From: Erythrocercus mccallii
Lineage: Eukaryota; Chordata; Aves; Passeriformes; Dicruridae
Direction of reading: 5' to 3'
Length of the DNA: 64,000 nucleotides
Assembly (NCBI GenBank): GCA_013397435.1
Contig: VZRG01000303.1
Span: forward strand, 372,001 to 436,000
The notes beneath the pieces are model-generated. The model was given only the letters and a program-made list of their open reading frames with translations. It did no database searches and was not told the origin of the DNA. This document shows positions 36,701-51,700 of the stretch, one piece after another. The position numbers and the translations under genes are program-made. How positions within the stretch are numbered: the first letter of the stretch is position 1; every line of letters starts with the position of its first letter.

Positions 36701-39700
36701 GTTCCAGTAGCTCTCTGTGCTGGTAACTCATTTCCTGTAAAATAAAACAACAGGTGTCTACTTGGTGTAAAACTATACAGATCACTTATTTGGTATCCTT
36801 TTTCTTATAGTGCAAGCTTTGGAAATATGCCATTAGACCTCCAGAAGTTCCTGTCTCAGGGAAAACTGGAATCTTTTCCTTCTGTGCTGTTGCTCTTTGG
36901 ACAGAGAACAGTACAGACTAACCCCATATACTTTGGCTCCAGGACATGGGACAAACTCTCTGGACAGAATCACAAGGAAAGTGGGGGAGAGGTAGATGGA
37001 CACACTGACAGCCTGAACTTTTCCTTCTGTGTTTTTGGCAGGATTTTGCCTGCTACACAGCAGCTGTGCTTCACTTAGCCTATTCAGTGGAGCATTCCTG
37101 CCATAAGCCAAAGGCACAATTTACCACGAAGTGTTCTCTGGGCTGGAGGCTTTCTAGCCACACACTCAGCCAGTTTTAGCACATCACAGCTTCCTGTTAG
37201 ATGCCTCTAGCACTGTACTTATCTACTCCTGTCTGATTTAAAGACATAACAATATCTCTCTTTATCATATTTAACATTAGTCCAACTACAGAATAATCTC
37301 TTCTTCAGGGATAAGCGTTCTTGTTTAGTTGAAGTCTTTTTTAAAAATACTTCAATCACTATTCTAAACACAGGTAAACAAATCAAGAAAACCTGTTTAT
37401 TAAATCCAGTGTTAGGTTTTTCCTTTGTTTTCTTTTCCACTAAAGAAAAGTCTCAATAGTTTCTTAAATAAACAGAAGAAAAAGATTCAAAACATGGAAG
37501 AGGTGCAGCATAGTTTTCATTACAAGAAACAGCATCATGTTTTAAAACAAAAATTAAAATCAGATTCTTGCAACACAGCATATTCAATATTATGTGAAAA
37601 GAAACCACTGTTTGGAAATTGCAACAGGAGACTGAGAACAACCAAGCAACACTTCTTTGATAAATGACAACCACCACAAAAACTACAGAAGAGGCACCTG
37701 GCATAAGCAAACTCACGACACACTTTGTAGAGTTGGAACTCTCACACTAATAAATCTGTGCTCAATAAAGAAAGAGGAAAAAATCCACAGCCCCTTGTAG
37801 CTCCCTGAGTTACATACCAGGCAGATCCCAATGAGGAGTTAGCATATATATTTCAACTACTATTAGGGCAATTTCAATTAGCTGCACACATTCCTTGACT
37901 GCCAGCTTTTAGGGGTTACATCAGGAACACAGTGACAACTGCACAATCTAATACCTTAAGAACAACTTTGCTAAGGTAAAACCTTAGCAAACCCTTTCTC
38001 ATAAAAAGCATAAGAACTGTGAATATGTAAGAGTATGTGCCAAGAATGAATATCCTCCCAAACTTAAAATTTACAGACATCATCCCACATCAAAGGAGGT
38101 ATCTTTCTATTTAGTGCATTTTGGTGACTATTTGATTACTTATCTTTTCAGAGCAGAGGGAATGTTTCCTGCTCCATATGCAACAAGCACTGTCTACTTG
38201 CACCATATGTTCAAAGATTAGGGAGAATGGCATCCAAGCTAGCCTGGCAGCTAAAATATTTCTAAGGCAATTATAAGTTCTTCAGGGGCCAAGCATCTCT
38301 TTGGAGGCTATGTAAACTTTTGTCATGGAGTTAACCTCTTTTAGTATTTCAGCTGGTTCTTAATCTGCCCTGAAAGTGAATCCCAGAGCTTCGTAGTCAA
38401 TTTTACCATCATATGTGTAAACAAAACCAGCTCTTTTTAACTTAGCAACTTGCTTTCCTGATGGGATGTGAACCTGAAGAAGATTAAAAAGTCAAATAAC
38501 CAGAAGGAAACAGCAGTAAAGTAGGAAGCCTTTCTGAAACCAGCCAATATTTATTATGCTGTTGGTACACAGGAAAGAAAAGCTGTACTTCCAAAGTTCA
38601 AGCCACTAGGACAGTCTTAGTGAGCCAAATGAAAGCCCTGACACTGCTGTGCTCTTACACACTCCCAGCTTGCTCTCTTAATCAATGTGAACTCAATTCC
38701 CTACTGGGAAAAAACTTCCTCTCACTGCTTGCAGGCTGTTTGGACCTCCTGATATTGTACTTAAGTCCATATTTTTGATGAAATTGAACTTATCTACTTC
38801 TTGAGTTTTCATTCTATGTCTATTGAGAAAAAAAGGTAGCCTAATGCAACAGTGTTATTAGCAGGGTCTAGACAGCATAATTCAACACAAATAATATCAT
38901 CAAGAAAGTGAACCAACAAATGCAATGTCAAGAGGGAATATTAACAGATAGCCATTGTGAGACACTGGCTCAAAAAATATACCAAGAAGCCCAGAAAAAT
39001 CCCCATTGTATTTGACCTTTTATGCAGCTGCACAGAAAAAAGTAAACAAGAAACTACATTTTTTCAGATGTGTAATTACAAGTACTAAGAAGCTAAGTTT
39101 CTCTCTGTTTACAAAGCTAGTTCAAACTAGATGATTCTCTCCTATTTGGAATGACACCTACTATCACAGAGTATTCAAATTTCCGGTAACAAAAAAGAAA
39201 CCATTAGCTGCCACTGAAAAAAAGATTCTTTTGGGAGCTGGGAATCAGACATAACATCAATACAGTCGATGAAAATCATTAAATACAGTGATAATGGGTA
39301 CATTAACAGGTGCTGGGACAAGGTTTTTTTATCTCCCTGAAAACTGGGTTAAAAGATGAAATTCACAATCTATTCTAGGTCAGTATATTCTCACAACTGA
39401 AATGCTTGTGTTTCCTTTCCAGTGAAACAACTGTGGTTGACCCACTCATCCTCTGTTGAGCCCTTCCTTCATGACTGAAAATCCCCAGACAACTACTTCA
39501 GGGGACTAATTTGAAAAAAATAAACAAGAGACGCTAACAACAAATGGTCTGACAGCTACTGATATCTTCAAGACATCAAAGAATTCCTCAGTAAGCACTT
39601 CCCAGAACCAGGAAGATAAGCACTGACACCCACATAACCCTTTCAATTGTTCTCAATTCCCACTTCAATTGAAACAGCTTTCATTTGTAATCAAACCTCT

Positions 39701-42700
39701 TCTTGTTACTGATGCAATTAAAACATTAAAAGGTGACTCAAAGTCTAGAGATCAGAAATTATAGAAACCTTGAAAAATCAGTTCAGAGTATCAACTACCT
39801 TGTTCACCTTAAGTGTCACTTGAAATAGCCAATCGGTTAACAATTATCCTTCCATCTCTGTCTAAACTTCAGTGACAGTATTTGACCTTCATTACCACTG
39901 GGTTTATCACACATGCAGACGGAGACATTTTATCCAGTTACTTTCATGCCATATATCAGGATTTACCTGGATGCACGCAATGAACGGTGGAAAGTATGAC
40001 AGGCTCATACTGAGGAAATTATTGAAGTCGTTCAGCAGCTTCTGGACAATGGCGTTTTTCTCAGAAGGGATTTTAGATTTTTTTACCTCATGAAAAATCC
40101 CACTAAACAAACTGCTGAAAAGTTGCTTGGCAAATGTTGGATCTTTCTGTAAATTACAACAAAAACGGTAAGGTCACTGATTTTTGCTGTGACACAACAG
40201 ACTGTTAAATAAAATTGCAAGGTATGCCCCACCCTGTACCTAATCCCTAGACACTCTTTGGGAGTGGATTTTTTAGTCTGGAATGCACCTCACCTGTGCT
40301 AGGAATTACTGCACTACCCATTCAAATCCCATTTTAATTCTTCCACTTAAAGAAGCTCCAAGGCAATGCAGGTTTTCAGGCCAGAGTGTTAGTGGAGAGG
40401 GTGGAATTTGCAATTTTCACATATTCACAACTCCCATTACAGGAAGCAGACACTCAATATCATGTGAGGAACACCACAGACAATGAAGTGAGTTTCAGAA
40501 AAAAAGAAGTCATCAATGTGTGAGGAGACCTGGTCCTAAAAACTGAGGCAGCTAACAGAGAGACAGACTGTCTGTACACACAAACAGTTTCATCTGAGAT
40601 TTAAAGGCTTTTTTTTCAATCCAGAAACACATTTGTGTGTGTAACATCTTTGTCTATCATGGGTCTGGAACTTGATCTAACTCTTTATCTAATGCTATTC
40701 AGAGAAGTCCTGAGTGTGCTACTTCCATCCTTTACAGATAGATAAGAGACTATCAAAAGTAAAGAAATACAAAGGTAATCAGGAAGACTGTGACTTCCCA
40801 AAGGCTGTAAAATGGTATTCAGTCTGCTGTTCGGTTTAGTCTACAGTTTCTACCACCCTCACGTAGGAAAAGGAGTATTAGATCAGCTTTACTGAGCAGT
40901 CTGAGTCCAGTCTTAGTCACACTAAGTTCATTTGTATTTTTACAAGTTTATTATATAAATATAATAGAAGAGAAATGTCTGTTTTGTTACTGAACAGTGA
41001 GATGTCCTTTGTAATAACGTCTGCAGAGACCACCATCTGTTTCTCAAGCAAAGGAACCTGCAGGAAATCGACAACAGCTGATCTATCCAGTCCTCAACTG
41101 CTCAGGTGAGGCAAGTAACAAAGCCTCTTCTCTAAACACTGCACCAGCATAGGGGTAGGAGAAACACTCCCTCAAAACAGCTTCCTTAAAAGTGTATCAC
41201 AGTGGCTGACTGCAAAACCACAAGTCAATTTTCAAAGTGGTTGCCCAGCTACATGACACTTTCCCTACAGGACCAGAACACTTCACAAGTGACCTTTGAA
41301 AAGCAGACAGACCTGGGCAAGGCCCTGCAGAGGGGCAATGAGACTGCAGTATTCAATCTGGATGTCAGGCAGGTCTCCCACTCGGTAACTTCTGTACAAA
41401 GTAACCTGGGCATCATACTTCATCTTCAGCTCAGATTTCAACTCCTGAAATGCATTAATCATGTTAAAACATAGTTAGGAAATGGCCTCAAGATGTGCCA
41501 GGAGAGGTTTAAATTAGATATTATGAAAAATTTTTCACTGAAGGAGTGGGCAGGCATTGGAACAAGCGTCCCACAGAAGTAGAGGAAACACCATCACTGG
41601 AGGTGTTTAAAAGACTGGGGATTTTGTTGGTTGTATTTTGCACTTCCATACAGAACCTATTTACAGGTTCTCTCTCGTAGGTGGGAGGAAATGGTAGCTA
41701 TAACCTGTAAGTAAACATAAATGGGCTAAAATAGGTGTTTGTGTGGATCTTCCAGACATAAGTTCTGTTTACACAGTTGTCCATATCTACAGAGTGTCTC
41801 AAACTGGTAGCTCTCAATCCTGGGTTCCTTCACTCTTGGGCCTAAATGGTTTAATTTTTTTATGATAATGTGTGTTATTTTTAGTAACGCGAACCTGTGA
41901 AAAACTGCTACAGACCTTAAAACCACTTAGATTAATTGTAAGTACATAACAACCAGGAAACCCACAAAGTAGTACGTTTCTGGCCTTGATAAACACTCAG
42001 CAAATGATTATTACTGACATTCCTTCAGGTTAAAAGTTCAAACTAGTTCTGGTTCGTCCATCAGCTGTACCACATTTTGAGCTCACCTTCAGACACTGGA
42101 TAATGTTCTCCAACTACTACTGCAGTGTACTGTAGCTCTAAGGCTCCTAGTTTCCAGAATGACAACTGTAAAGGGCTTCCCAACAGTTGTTAGGGACTCC
42201 CATCACATAAAATCACTCCATGCACTTTAAGTGGTAGATTGGAAGTGTTGTCATCCAGCTCTTTTCTTGCCCATGCTAAGTAACATCATTTAGCTTTAAG
42301 GCCATAAATAGTATTATTTCCAAATTAAATCTTCTAAAGCTCTTCAAGTAGCAACCAGTACCTTACACCTACCCTTTCTTCACAAAGTTACTACAAGAGA
42401 CAAAGTACAACACTGCAAATGGCATTGAGACTTAGTTTTAAACCGATTTGGATTGACAAACCTTTTCTCTCTTCTGTTCAGCCAGACTTTTTCTGGCATA
42501 AATCAGACTGAGTTTGTCTTGGTCCTTCAAGAAACGTCTCCGCAGTCTTAGAATTTCTGCTCGTTCTTCTATACCTAGGGAACATATGATCACGTCCACA
42601 GCTTTTCTTTTCAGATTTAGAGGCAAAAGCATTACATTAAAACAAACATCATCTTTATATTCACTAGCTTACCAGCCAGTCTGCTAAATTTCCTAACAAA

Positions 42701-45700
42701 CAACTCAATGCAAGGCCTTTCAACAAGTTAGCCAATGATAACAAATTAAGTTGCTCTTAGGAGAAGAGGTAATAAGCATTTATAATAGAGACTTCAAGTG
42801 CATGGATGAAGTATAAAGATCAAACTATCGTACAGGGAAAGACACTAAAACTCATGAACAAATATGTCCCATATGCCAGATTTATTTTAAGCTCTCAAAG
42901 GCATGTATAGCATTTGCACTATATTCTAGAAAATATATAACTCCCTAAACAAAAGAGGTGTTAAAAGATATTCAAATATTATGTAGTAAGAATATTGTAC
43001 TGTATTTTTCAAGGTACAATTACAGAACTGCCACTGGACCACCTCCTCAGGACAGTCATAGGGAAAGGCCACTTAACTGACTGTCAGTTCAGTTCATTTC
43101 CTAGAAAAGGAGAGTGAGCAAACAAAAACGTACCACTCTAACAGCTATTTTCCTGGGTAGAAAACCAGGGGCTAATTAAAAGGTAGACTGACCACTCTAT
43201 TTCTGTAGTTCTGCATGAACTACATTCCATTATTCATAACTGCTTAGAAACACCTCTCAGGTACTGAAAAGGTTGATCTTTATAGCTCTATGCCTGAACT
43301 CCTAATGTCATCCTTTTGGTCAAAATTTTAATGACAAAGTAGACAACGGTTAAAGAAGGAGAAGGATCCTAAGTCACTTCAGAGCAGTACTGATGTTTTT
43401 CAGTTATTGATTGGGCGGAAGAAGGAGCATTCTCAGAAAAAAGCAAGGACTTCTAATGACTTCTAGATTGCAAAATGTTGGAGATCATGTCAGCACAGCT
43501 GAAATGGTTTAGAAAATATGTTTATAGAGATGTCTTCTTTAAAGAGTTAAATTTAAAATAGAAGGGTCAGAACTGTCTGATATTCATGTTGTGATCCTCT
43601 TAGGGAGAGGAAGGAATGCAGAGAGCACACCAACTGGTTTCTCATCCAGTCAGTTCTTTCACTGAGCAACATATAATTTTATAACTCCTAGCACAATCCT
43701 AGCTTTTTTGCACATGTTATGTATCATCATATACTCCTAGAAACAAAATCTCTCAAGGTGAACCTCAGCTGGACGGTCTCAAAGATACTGGACTGCCAGC
43801 CAAATAACTGACAAGGATGGTTTATGCAAGTGTGCTAGTTGCATAGAAATTGCACAGTAAGGCTTACAGACCTTTAGTTTTGCTGTCCACTTCATCTCCA
43901 GGCAAACTCAACCTTTTTTTCCCAAAATCTGGCCCCACTGGTTTAAAGGTTGCTTGTTTAAATTTCTCACTTCGTTTGCTAACCAAGAGCATGGATGAAG
44001 ACAAGGATTCAGAGGATGAAGGAACTGCATACTCTGCCAATGTGTCAATGCTACTTCCAGTTAGCCAATTAAAAGAACTTCTACCACCTGTAACAAGAAA
44101 TTGTCAAAAAGCTGTAACATACTCAAATAAAGTGAAAACATCTATGAGGCAGGTATTTTTTCTCTCCCAAAAATATAATTTCCTAGTATTTAAGAGCAGA
44201 ACAGATTTCAAGCTGCTAGGTAAGATAGTGTTCTTTTTTCATTAGGCAGAACATAAAATACGTACGAGACTAATAAAAAAGTGACCTTTTTACTTACACC
44301 ACACCAAAGAAAAGCTCTTGAAAATAAAATACAAAACATATTTACACTTTTACATTAAAAAAATCATATGCAACAGAAATGACACCACTCCTACAGCAAA
44401 AAAGAACATTTCAGAAAACACTGGTCTGGACTTACTGCCATGCTGTGTAGGTGTAAATTCATATTGCTTTTGGGTAGTCCTCACTTGCCCACTGACTGAC
44501 CCAGAAGGAGAAAGGGATCTTTCCTGTGACAGATTCCTGTGGATACTTGGAGAAGCCTGAGTCTCCACAAACATTGGTGTGAGCACAGTGCTTCGGTAAC
44601 GCCAGCTGGAATCAACCACAAAGTCCTATGAATAAAGAAAGATTTTAATTAGAACAATAGAGATGGAGGCTTTCTGCATTTCTTCATTGAGCAGGACAGC
44701 AGAAATTACAGTCCAGAAATCAAAACACCTTCACAGGTATCTGGGCAGAACTTGACTAGATATTAAAAAAACCCTAACAAACTATAAACATGTAGAAATT
44801 CTCCACAGCTCAGTAAAACAAGCTCACTAATTTAGACCGGTCAGATGAGGACTGATTTACAGCTCTTGCACCAGTATTCTTGTTTCTTGACAGTATTTCT
44901 CCAGTTGATGGTGCTTCTCTCCACCACCCTCTTTTTTAGTATTTCATATGCTACAAATCAGCTATACTTGGTATATTATTTTAATTAAATATATATCTTT
45001 TAAAGAAAGTACAATTATTGCCCCCACAAAATCATCGCATTTCTGATACTGTGCACAACTCGTAACTGCTGCACCTGTTAACTCTGGAACACAAGACACT
45101 TTGAAAAACTTCCTTTATTATGCCATTCCTTTCTAAGTTGTAAGTACATTAAGGAGTAGAATTAATCACATAGCTGCATACAGAACAACGCAGTACAATT
45201 CACCTGAAATTTGCATTCAGACAGGGGATGTTCAAATATTTTTCTGGAATAATCCGGGCTCTTGCTAGTCATTTCAAGCAGAAAATTTGTGATTAGGCTC
45301 AAGTACTGTGTTTCAATCTTGGTGGAATATAAAGAACTTAACAATGACAGCATGCGGTCAAGAGTATTTGTGGGCAACCTTGTCTCATGACTCCAAAAAT
45401 TCCTAACAATTAATCTGTAAAGGCAAAGAATAAAGTTAGTCTTGGTTATTTTCAAACAGAACTCCCGCATCCCACTTGTGAAAAAAAGGCCTTAAACTAA
45501 CACTTTCATGCCATTAATCTTCCATTGAATTGCACTGAATTCCTCATTCATCTACCATGTTCTGTGCCTCATATAAAAGGTTTACTCTGAAAAAAATATT
45601 TCTGTCAAGGTTTTTCCTCTTGAGAAGTGCTATGGATGGAGAAGCATCAATATCTCCTCTTTTATCTTTTTCTTCATCAAAAGAAATTCTAAAAATCCAA

Positions 45701-48700
45701 CATTTAATCTATTGTTGTGTGTTTTTGTACAGCAGGGTCCTCCTTGTTCAAAAACTCTAGAACATTAATGCAGAATTGGGTTTAACATAGTGAAACAACC
45801 TCCCCATGGCTTAGAAGCTTCACTTACACTTGGTGTAACATCATGGGGCATGATTTTATAAGTTAACTTATTGGAAGAATAGGAAATGGTATTATCTCAG
45901 TGTTACTATTTTATATTGAAATACTTAAAATAACTCTAAGGATCAATTCTTTTGCTATAAACAAAGCAAGAGAAACGGAGGTATTTTTATTTCAGACAGT
46001 TATCACAACACTCTTTACTCACTGCAGTTCAGCATTCTCATCAATCAGTCCTTGAAGCAGCATTTCTTTTGCCACTTTGAGTATCTCCTGAGAATCATCA
46101 TCTGCTTGACTTTCTGGATCACTGATGGTAGGAGAAAAATATCTCTTACTGACTTCTCTCAAACAATCCACAGCAAAATAAGAGGATGTTGGAACAAAAA
46201 GGAGGAGTATGCCCTCTGATAAAAATCTCAGCTTGGCATGACAACATAACAGGAGGTCTTCCTTGCCAAAAATACCTTTATCTCCACTACTTATAAAAGA
46301 AATTATCTAATAATCTAATTAATACATTAGGTATTATGAAGTTTGCAAGGTTGAATCTGAAAAATCAGGCAAAGAACCCTTTTCACGACTGACGCCAGAG
46401 TAAAAATTGATGGTACTTTTTCTTCATAATAACTTTCTATTCAAACAGTTATCTTGGGAAAAAGCACATAAAACCCAACTGAGATAATTCAACAGCAAGC
46501 CACTTGTCAAACTGAGTATGTGCCTGTTCCCTACTCTAAGGGATCAAACAGAAACACCATCTGTATACTATCAGATTGAAGCGATCCAGATCATGCCCAT
46601 GTGCCTTAATGTATCTTCTACCTAAAGGCAAATTTCTTTAATGTACAATTTTCACTAGTTACAAATTTCAGCCACAAGAAAAAAAGCTGGAGCATCGAAG
46701 TTAAGACCTCTTATGCCATCCTGCTGTGGTGATACAACATTGTCATTCTGGTCCAAGTATTTATCCCTTACTGGAAGTGATAAAATTGTCACCAAAGGCC
46801 AGAGCCAGTTAGGCATATCACAAACTATTCTTTTGACAACTGGAAAAATCCCTCACTGAGGCACATGAAGTTGGAAGACACTTTCATTCTGCCTGTGACA
46901 AAGCACTGAAAGACAACATCCGCTGTAAACACACACCTGTAATTATCGTAAATCCACATCAGAATATCATACATGCGCTGTCGACATATGACAGAAGGGT
47001 GAGAAATGAACTCTGTCACTCCAGGCAGAAGTTCTTTAAGTTCAGGTGGTTTTAATTTAGACAACATCTTGTACACTATATCCAAACAAACCCTTTGTCT
47101 TTCATCATCCCTAAAAGAAGCAGGAAAAAAAACCCAAAACAGTTACATTGCTTTTCTCATCAATGCTACACACAGAACCACAAGATCAATTTACATTTTA
47201 GCAACAATATTTGGTTTTGCATAAAGGGCTTTAGGTAAATACTTTTGGACTCAACCTAAGACTAATCTGAACTAATACAAACTACAGAAATTGACATACC
47301 ACTGGTGTTTGCTCATTTTTCACAACGAGCTAACCATCTTAACTCCCAGATTACATTAGCTCAGATTAGGGTAACAATGACCAAAAAGCGAAGGTGAGGG
47401 CAGCATAGAAAATGTTATCAAGAAACTTGAACTATCCCTCATAATCACATGACTACTTACCTATGATTCATGATCTGGATAAAGTCTTTACTCTTTAACT
47501 GCAAGTGGAGATCAGGAACTTCTTCAGCCCGGCACATTATTACTTCCAGACAAAAGGTTTTCATCACACCATGAAGTTTGGGTATCAAAAAGAATACTGC
47601 ATTCATAAACCTTAACATAATCAGAAGCCCACAAAGAAAAGATAGTTATTCTCTGTTATTCCTCTAGATTTACAGTCAACATACTACATAAATCATGACA
47701 TACCTGTCAGCAAGAGGTGGAAAGTTTTTAACAACTTTATTCAAGCATTGAATAAACTTATCATGTTGCATGTTCTGATGATGCTTTAATTGTTTTATAA
47801 CACAATCATAAACTGGATCTTCAAGTATCTGAAAATAAGAAAGACAGTAAGACAATGATATCCATGAAAATCATAACCACCTTAATGAAACATGGTTTTG
47901 CTGCTATACTATTTAATTCTTGTGCATTTCACTAGGCAAGATCCAGCCAACTCATCTTAACCTTTATGGTGCTTCATGGGTCCTGCACAGCTCTGCCTGT
48001 CTAAAACACGTCTGCTGCTTAAAAATATATATTTGTGAGCTTCCTTTGATTGGTTTGGAATCAACACCTTAATTTTGTAGTACAAGTTCTTACTGTGCTT
48101 ATATAAATAATAAGCAGCTTCTCATTCAGTACAGAAGATTTCTAACTAATGAATGTAAAAAAAATTAGACATTTTTAATAAAAAGGTGAGAAACAACCAG
48201 CAACCTGTAACTAATATCAAAGGAATAAGCCTTGTTCATGACAAAATTCACATCATCTTTGCTCATTTATTTAAAATACTGCTTATAATGGAACTTGAAA
48301 GACTGAGAAAGACTTAATGAAGATTTATGAAATATGCTCTACAAACTGTGAAAGAATAACCAGAATGCAATTAAGATGGGAAAGAAGCAAGGATAATAAG
48401 GAGAGAAGGAAGAATAACTTACAAGGTCAGGCTAATACTACACTTAGCAAAAAACCTGGCTTTTTTGTCTAGAGTAGCAGTTACAGAATTATATTGAGGG
48501 GGAACACATGATTCTGGCTTTTGTCCTCTTCTTCTCTTATACAACCCAACACGCATTTGTCATTAAATTAAGGATCTTGAGTGTACAGTGCTGTCTGTTG
48601 TATTTAGAACCTGTCCATGCCATTTTTTTGTGCATGAATTTACCTAATTTCCATTTGAACCTCCTGATCTGCTTACCCCTAGAACCTCTTCTGGTACCAA

Positions 48701-51700
48701 ACTCCAGAAGTATCCAAACTATTTGTGTAAAGAATTGTGTATTGTGTAAAGAATTACTTCTAGCATATGTCTCAAACTGACTTCTGCGATCATCAAGTAC
48801 AATCCCTCAGCTCTAGCACTGTAGGATTTTGTAATAGTTTTGCATTCACCTTATCCATTACATATAAAATAAATGGATTCAGATATAGTTATCCAAAAGG
48901 TAGTACCAAACCTCCCAACTTGCTTTTCTTTTCCTCTTAAAAACCCTCCAACTTTAAAACATATCGTGCTAGAGTTGCTGGCTGGCAAAAGCTGAACAAA
49001 GCCCCAGAAAGAGATAATTCAGTGTCAGCTCCAAAAGAGCAAGGCAAAAATTCTGCACTTAGTCTGCCCTCAAATTCTTTTCCTGTTGAGTTAGTAGTTT
49101 TAATCTTTAACTAATCTGTTGGATGAAGACTGCTGAGTTTTAAATATATTCATTTTTGGATCTGAGTTGAGTAGTCATATAAAATTAAGACAGTTCACTT
49201 ACATTTCCTCTCTCAGCAAGGTATTGAAGAGCAAGTCCCAAAACTTCTGCTGCAGCTGCATAAACTTCTCTATATTTTAGTAAGCCCATGTTGCTGGTCA
49301 AAGCTTGAAAATACCTAGGACAAAAGACAGACCTACTGTAAGCCACTACTCCAGCACACAAATTTAAACTGAAGCAAAAATTCATCTGAGCTCCCTAGAG
49401 TAATAGTGACTGCTTTCAGAAGAGCTGAATACACTACATGCATTTTCCACTTGCAGCATCTCAATCTTTGTTTTAGCAATTTGTGACTATGAATTTCCAC
49501 AAAACTGCTACCCTGGGGTCCACTGTAAAAAAGCATACAACCTTCTAGATACTTTCCAAAAGAAATCTAGTCTGCAATTTGTAGCTAGAAAAGTATTACA
49601 TCTGACAGATGACAGTAAAGGGATGATGGGACAAAGGATTCCAAAGAATAAGCTCCTATACTTCCTGCTGACAAAATAAACTTGCTCTCTTTGGCTTAAG
49701 ATTTTTTCAAGATCATTCATGAAAAACTGTTATTTCTCACCTGACACGATCTATTTCACACTTTGGGTCAAAGGGTGGCAAATTGTTAGCAAGAACAATT
49801 CCCAGCAGCTGAATTCCCACCGAATTATCCTTTGTATCAGGGTCTCCACTAGAAAACTTTTCAAATATTAAACTGTTGGACAAAAACACAAAAGCAACGA
49901 TACACATGAAAACCCCAAAACAGACACACACATAAATCATTCACTGTCTTTGTATACAGGGATGTATACACACATGTACAATCCATCAAAGGGATATTGT
50001 CAGAAAGCAGTAGATATTTAGCTTCAGTGAAGAAGTCTTTGCAAAGAAACCCACACCAAAACAACTGAAAAGAGATTGTAAGCCCACACAAATGCTTGAC
50101 ACGTTCACAAGCATGGCAGACAGCACAAGTCTAAGAGCGCACCAATATTCAGTGATAATATTCTAAACTTCAAAAGTGCTTTTGTTGCTGCTGCTATAAT
50201 CCTTTACATATTTTTCTATCATCTCTCTCCTCGTAGCTTTTCAAATTAATTTACAATCTTTGGAGAAGTTCTGAAGCTCTACTGTTCACTGTAGGGACAA
50301 AACGTTTACTATTGCAGCTGAATTTACCTTCCCGTGTCCTATGATACCCTTCGCTTACAGTTTTGAAATATTGATTAAAAAAAGCAATTGTCCAAATGGT
50401 TACCTGTAAGGTATGGAGAGACAGTTCTTCCAACACTCTATAACTGTCTTTATGATTTCCAGATTGTGTTTGAACACAGCTCTTTTTGGGTGAAATGCAT
50501 TCTTCATCAAGAATTCAAGCAATCTGTTAGCCAAAATCTCATCCTTAACATTCCCCTACAAAAAACAAGGACCAAAAATAGTGACTCCGAGAAGACATAT
50601 ATTGTTTTATGAAAGAAAATGAGTAAACAAATTATGTTGGAAGTTATTATGTAAAAGAATTGTAAAATGTAAAGGTGGACGGATATATAAAATTATTTAA
50701 GAGCATAAAAACAAACTCAGTCATTCTTTACCAAACAGTCACAATAACAATAAAAATTAATTTCATATTTCCTTACTTTGGGAGTGGCTACGCTTGTCCA
50801 GGAAAGGATTGTAACTACTATTTCCACTACCATATAATGAATCCCTTCACCTCCATTATTTCCAGAAACAACAAGCTGCAGCAATGGACCAAGCCAGTGC
50901 TTCGCATAAGGCCGGAATACCTATGGAGAATCAATGATAAACTACAAATTACACAACTATTTAGCAACCTGTTTTTCAATGAACATTACTGGTAAGACTG
51001 CTAAACCTTTAGCACTTTGCTCAATCCCTGAGGGAACAATCAAAAATTTTAAAATAAAAAGTAGCTATAACTACATTTCTCACTTTTGCTTAGAAACCTT
51101 TAGCCACAAAAAGTGAGTTATTTCACTAGAATAGTGAGTTATTTCACATAGAATGCATGGCTTTCACATACAAAATCTGTCTGTAAAGGATTTGAAGGAG
51201 TATGCCATTCACCCTTCCATTTCAGACAGCTTTTCTAAGAAAGTAGCATTAAACAGATACAAAGGTTCTTGAATTAATTTTGAAATTCAGCATTTTTGCA
51301 TTTGGAGTATTTCAGATAGAACCATTATACTTTAAAATTATTATATGAAGTAGGTTGAGAATGTTTTACCCAAGAATGAGAGTTAGAAAAAGTTGCTTCT
51401 CAAGCAAACACTCATTATGCGATCTTAGTATATTTCTGCAACAAGAACACCATTTAGCTCAAAGTATTTCTATGACTCATGTGTGTCCACTAATAAAACA
51501 TTGTATTTGCTCCTGTGAAGATGGAAAGTATAATCAGCCCCATCTCTTGTCTAGTATTAATAAATACATTACCTGTGGTTTCTGGAAGACACATACTGTG
51601 GACACCCTCTACTTATAGAAGTAGAATATGGGAGAAAAAGTATTAATAATGGATTCAAAATACTTGCACCATCTGGAATTTTGGACCATAAATGCACTCC

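Noticed and set aside
37425..37716. Open frames on both strands in the 3.2-kb PRKDC intron
   Set aside because: No splice context or family match, and the PRKDC protein is continuous across the intron.
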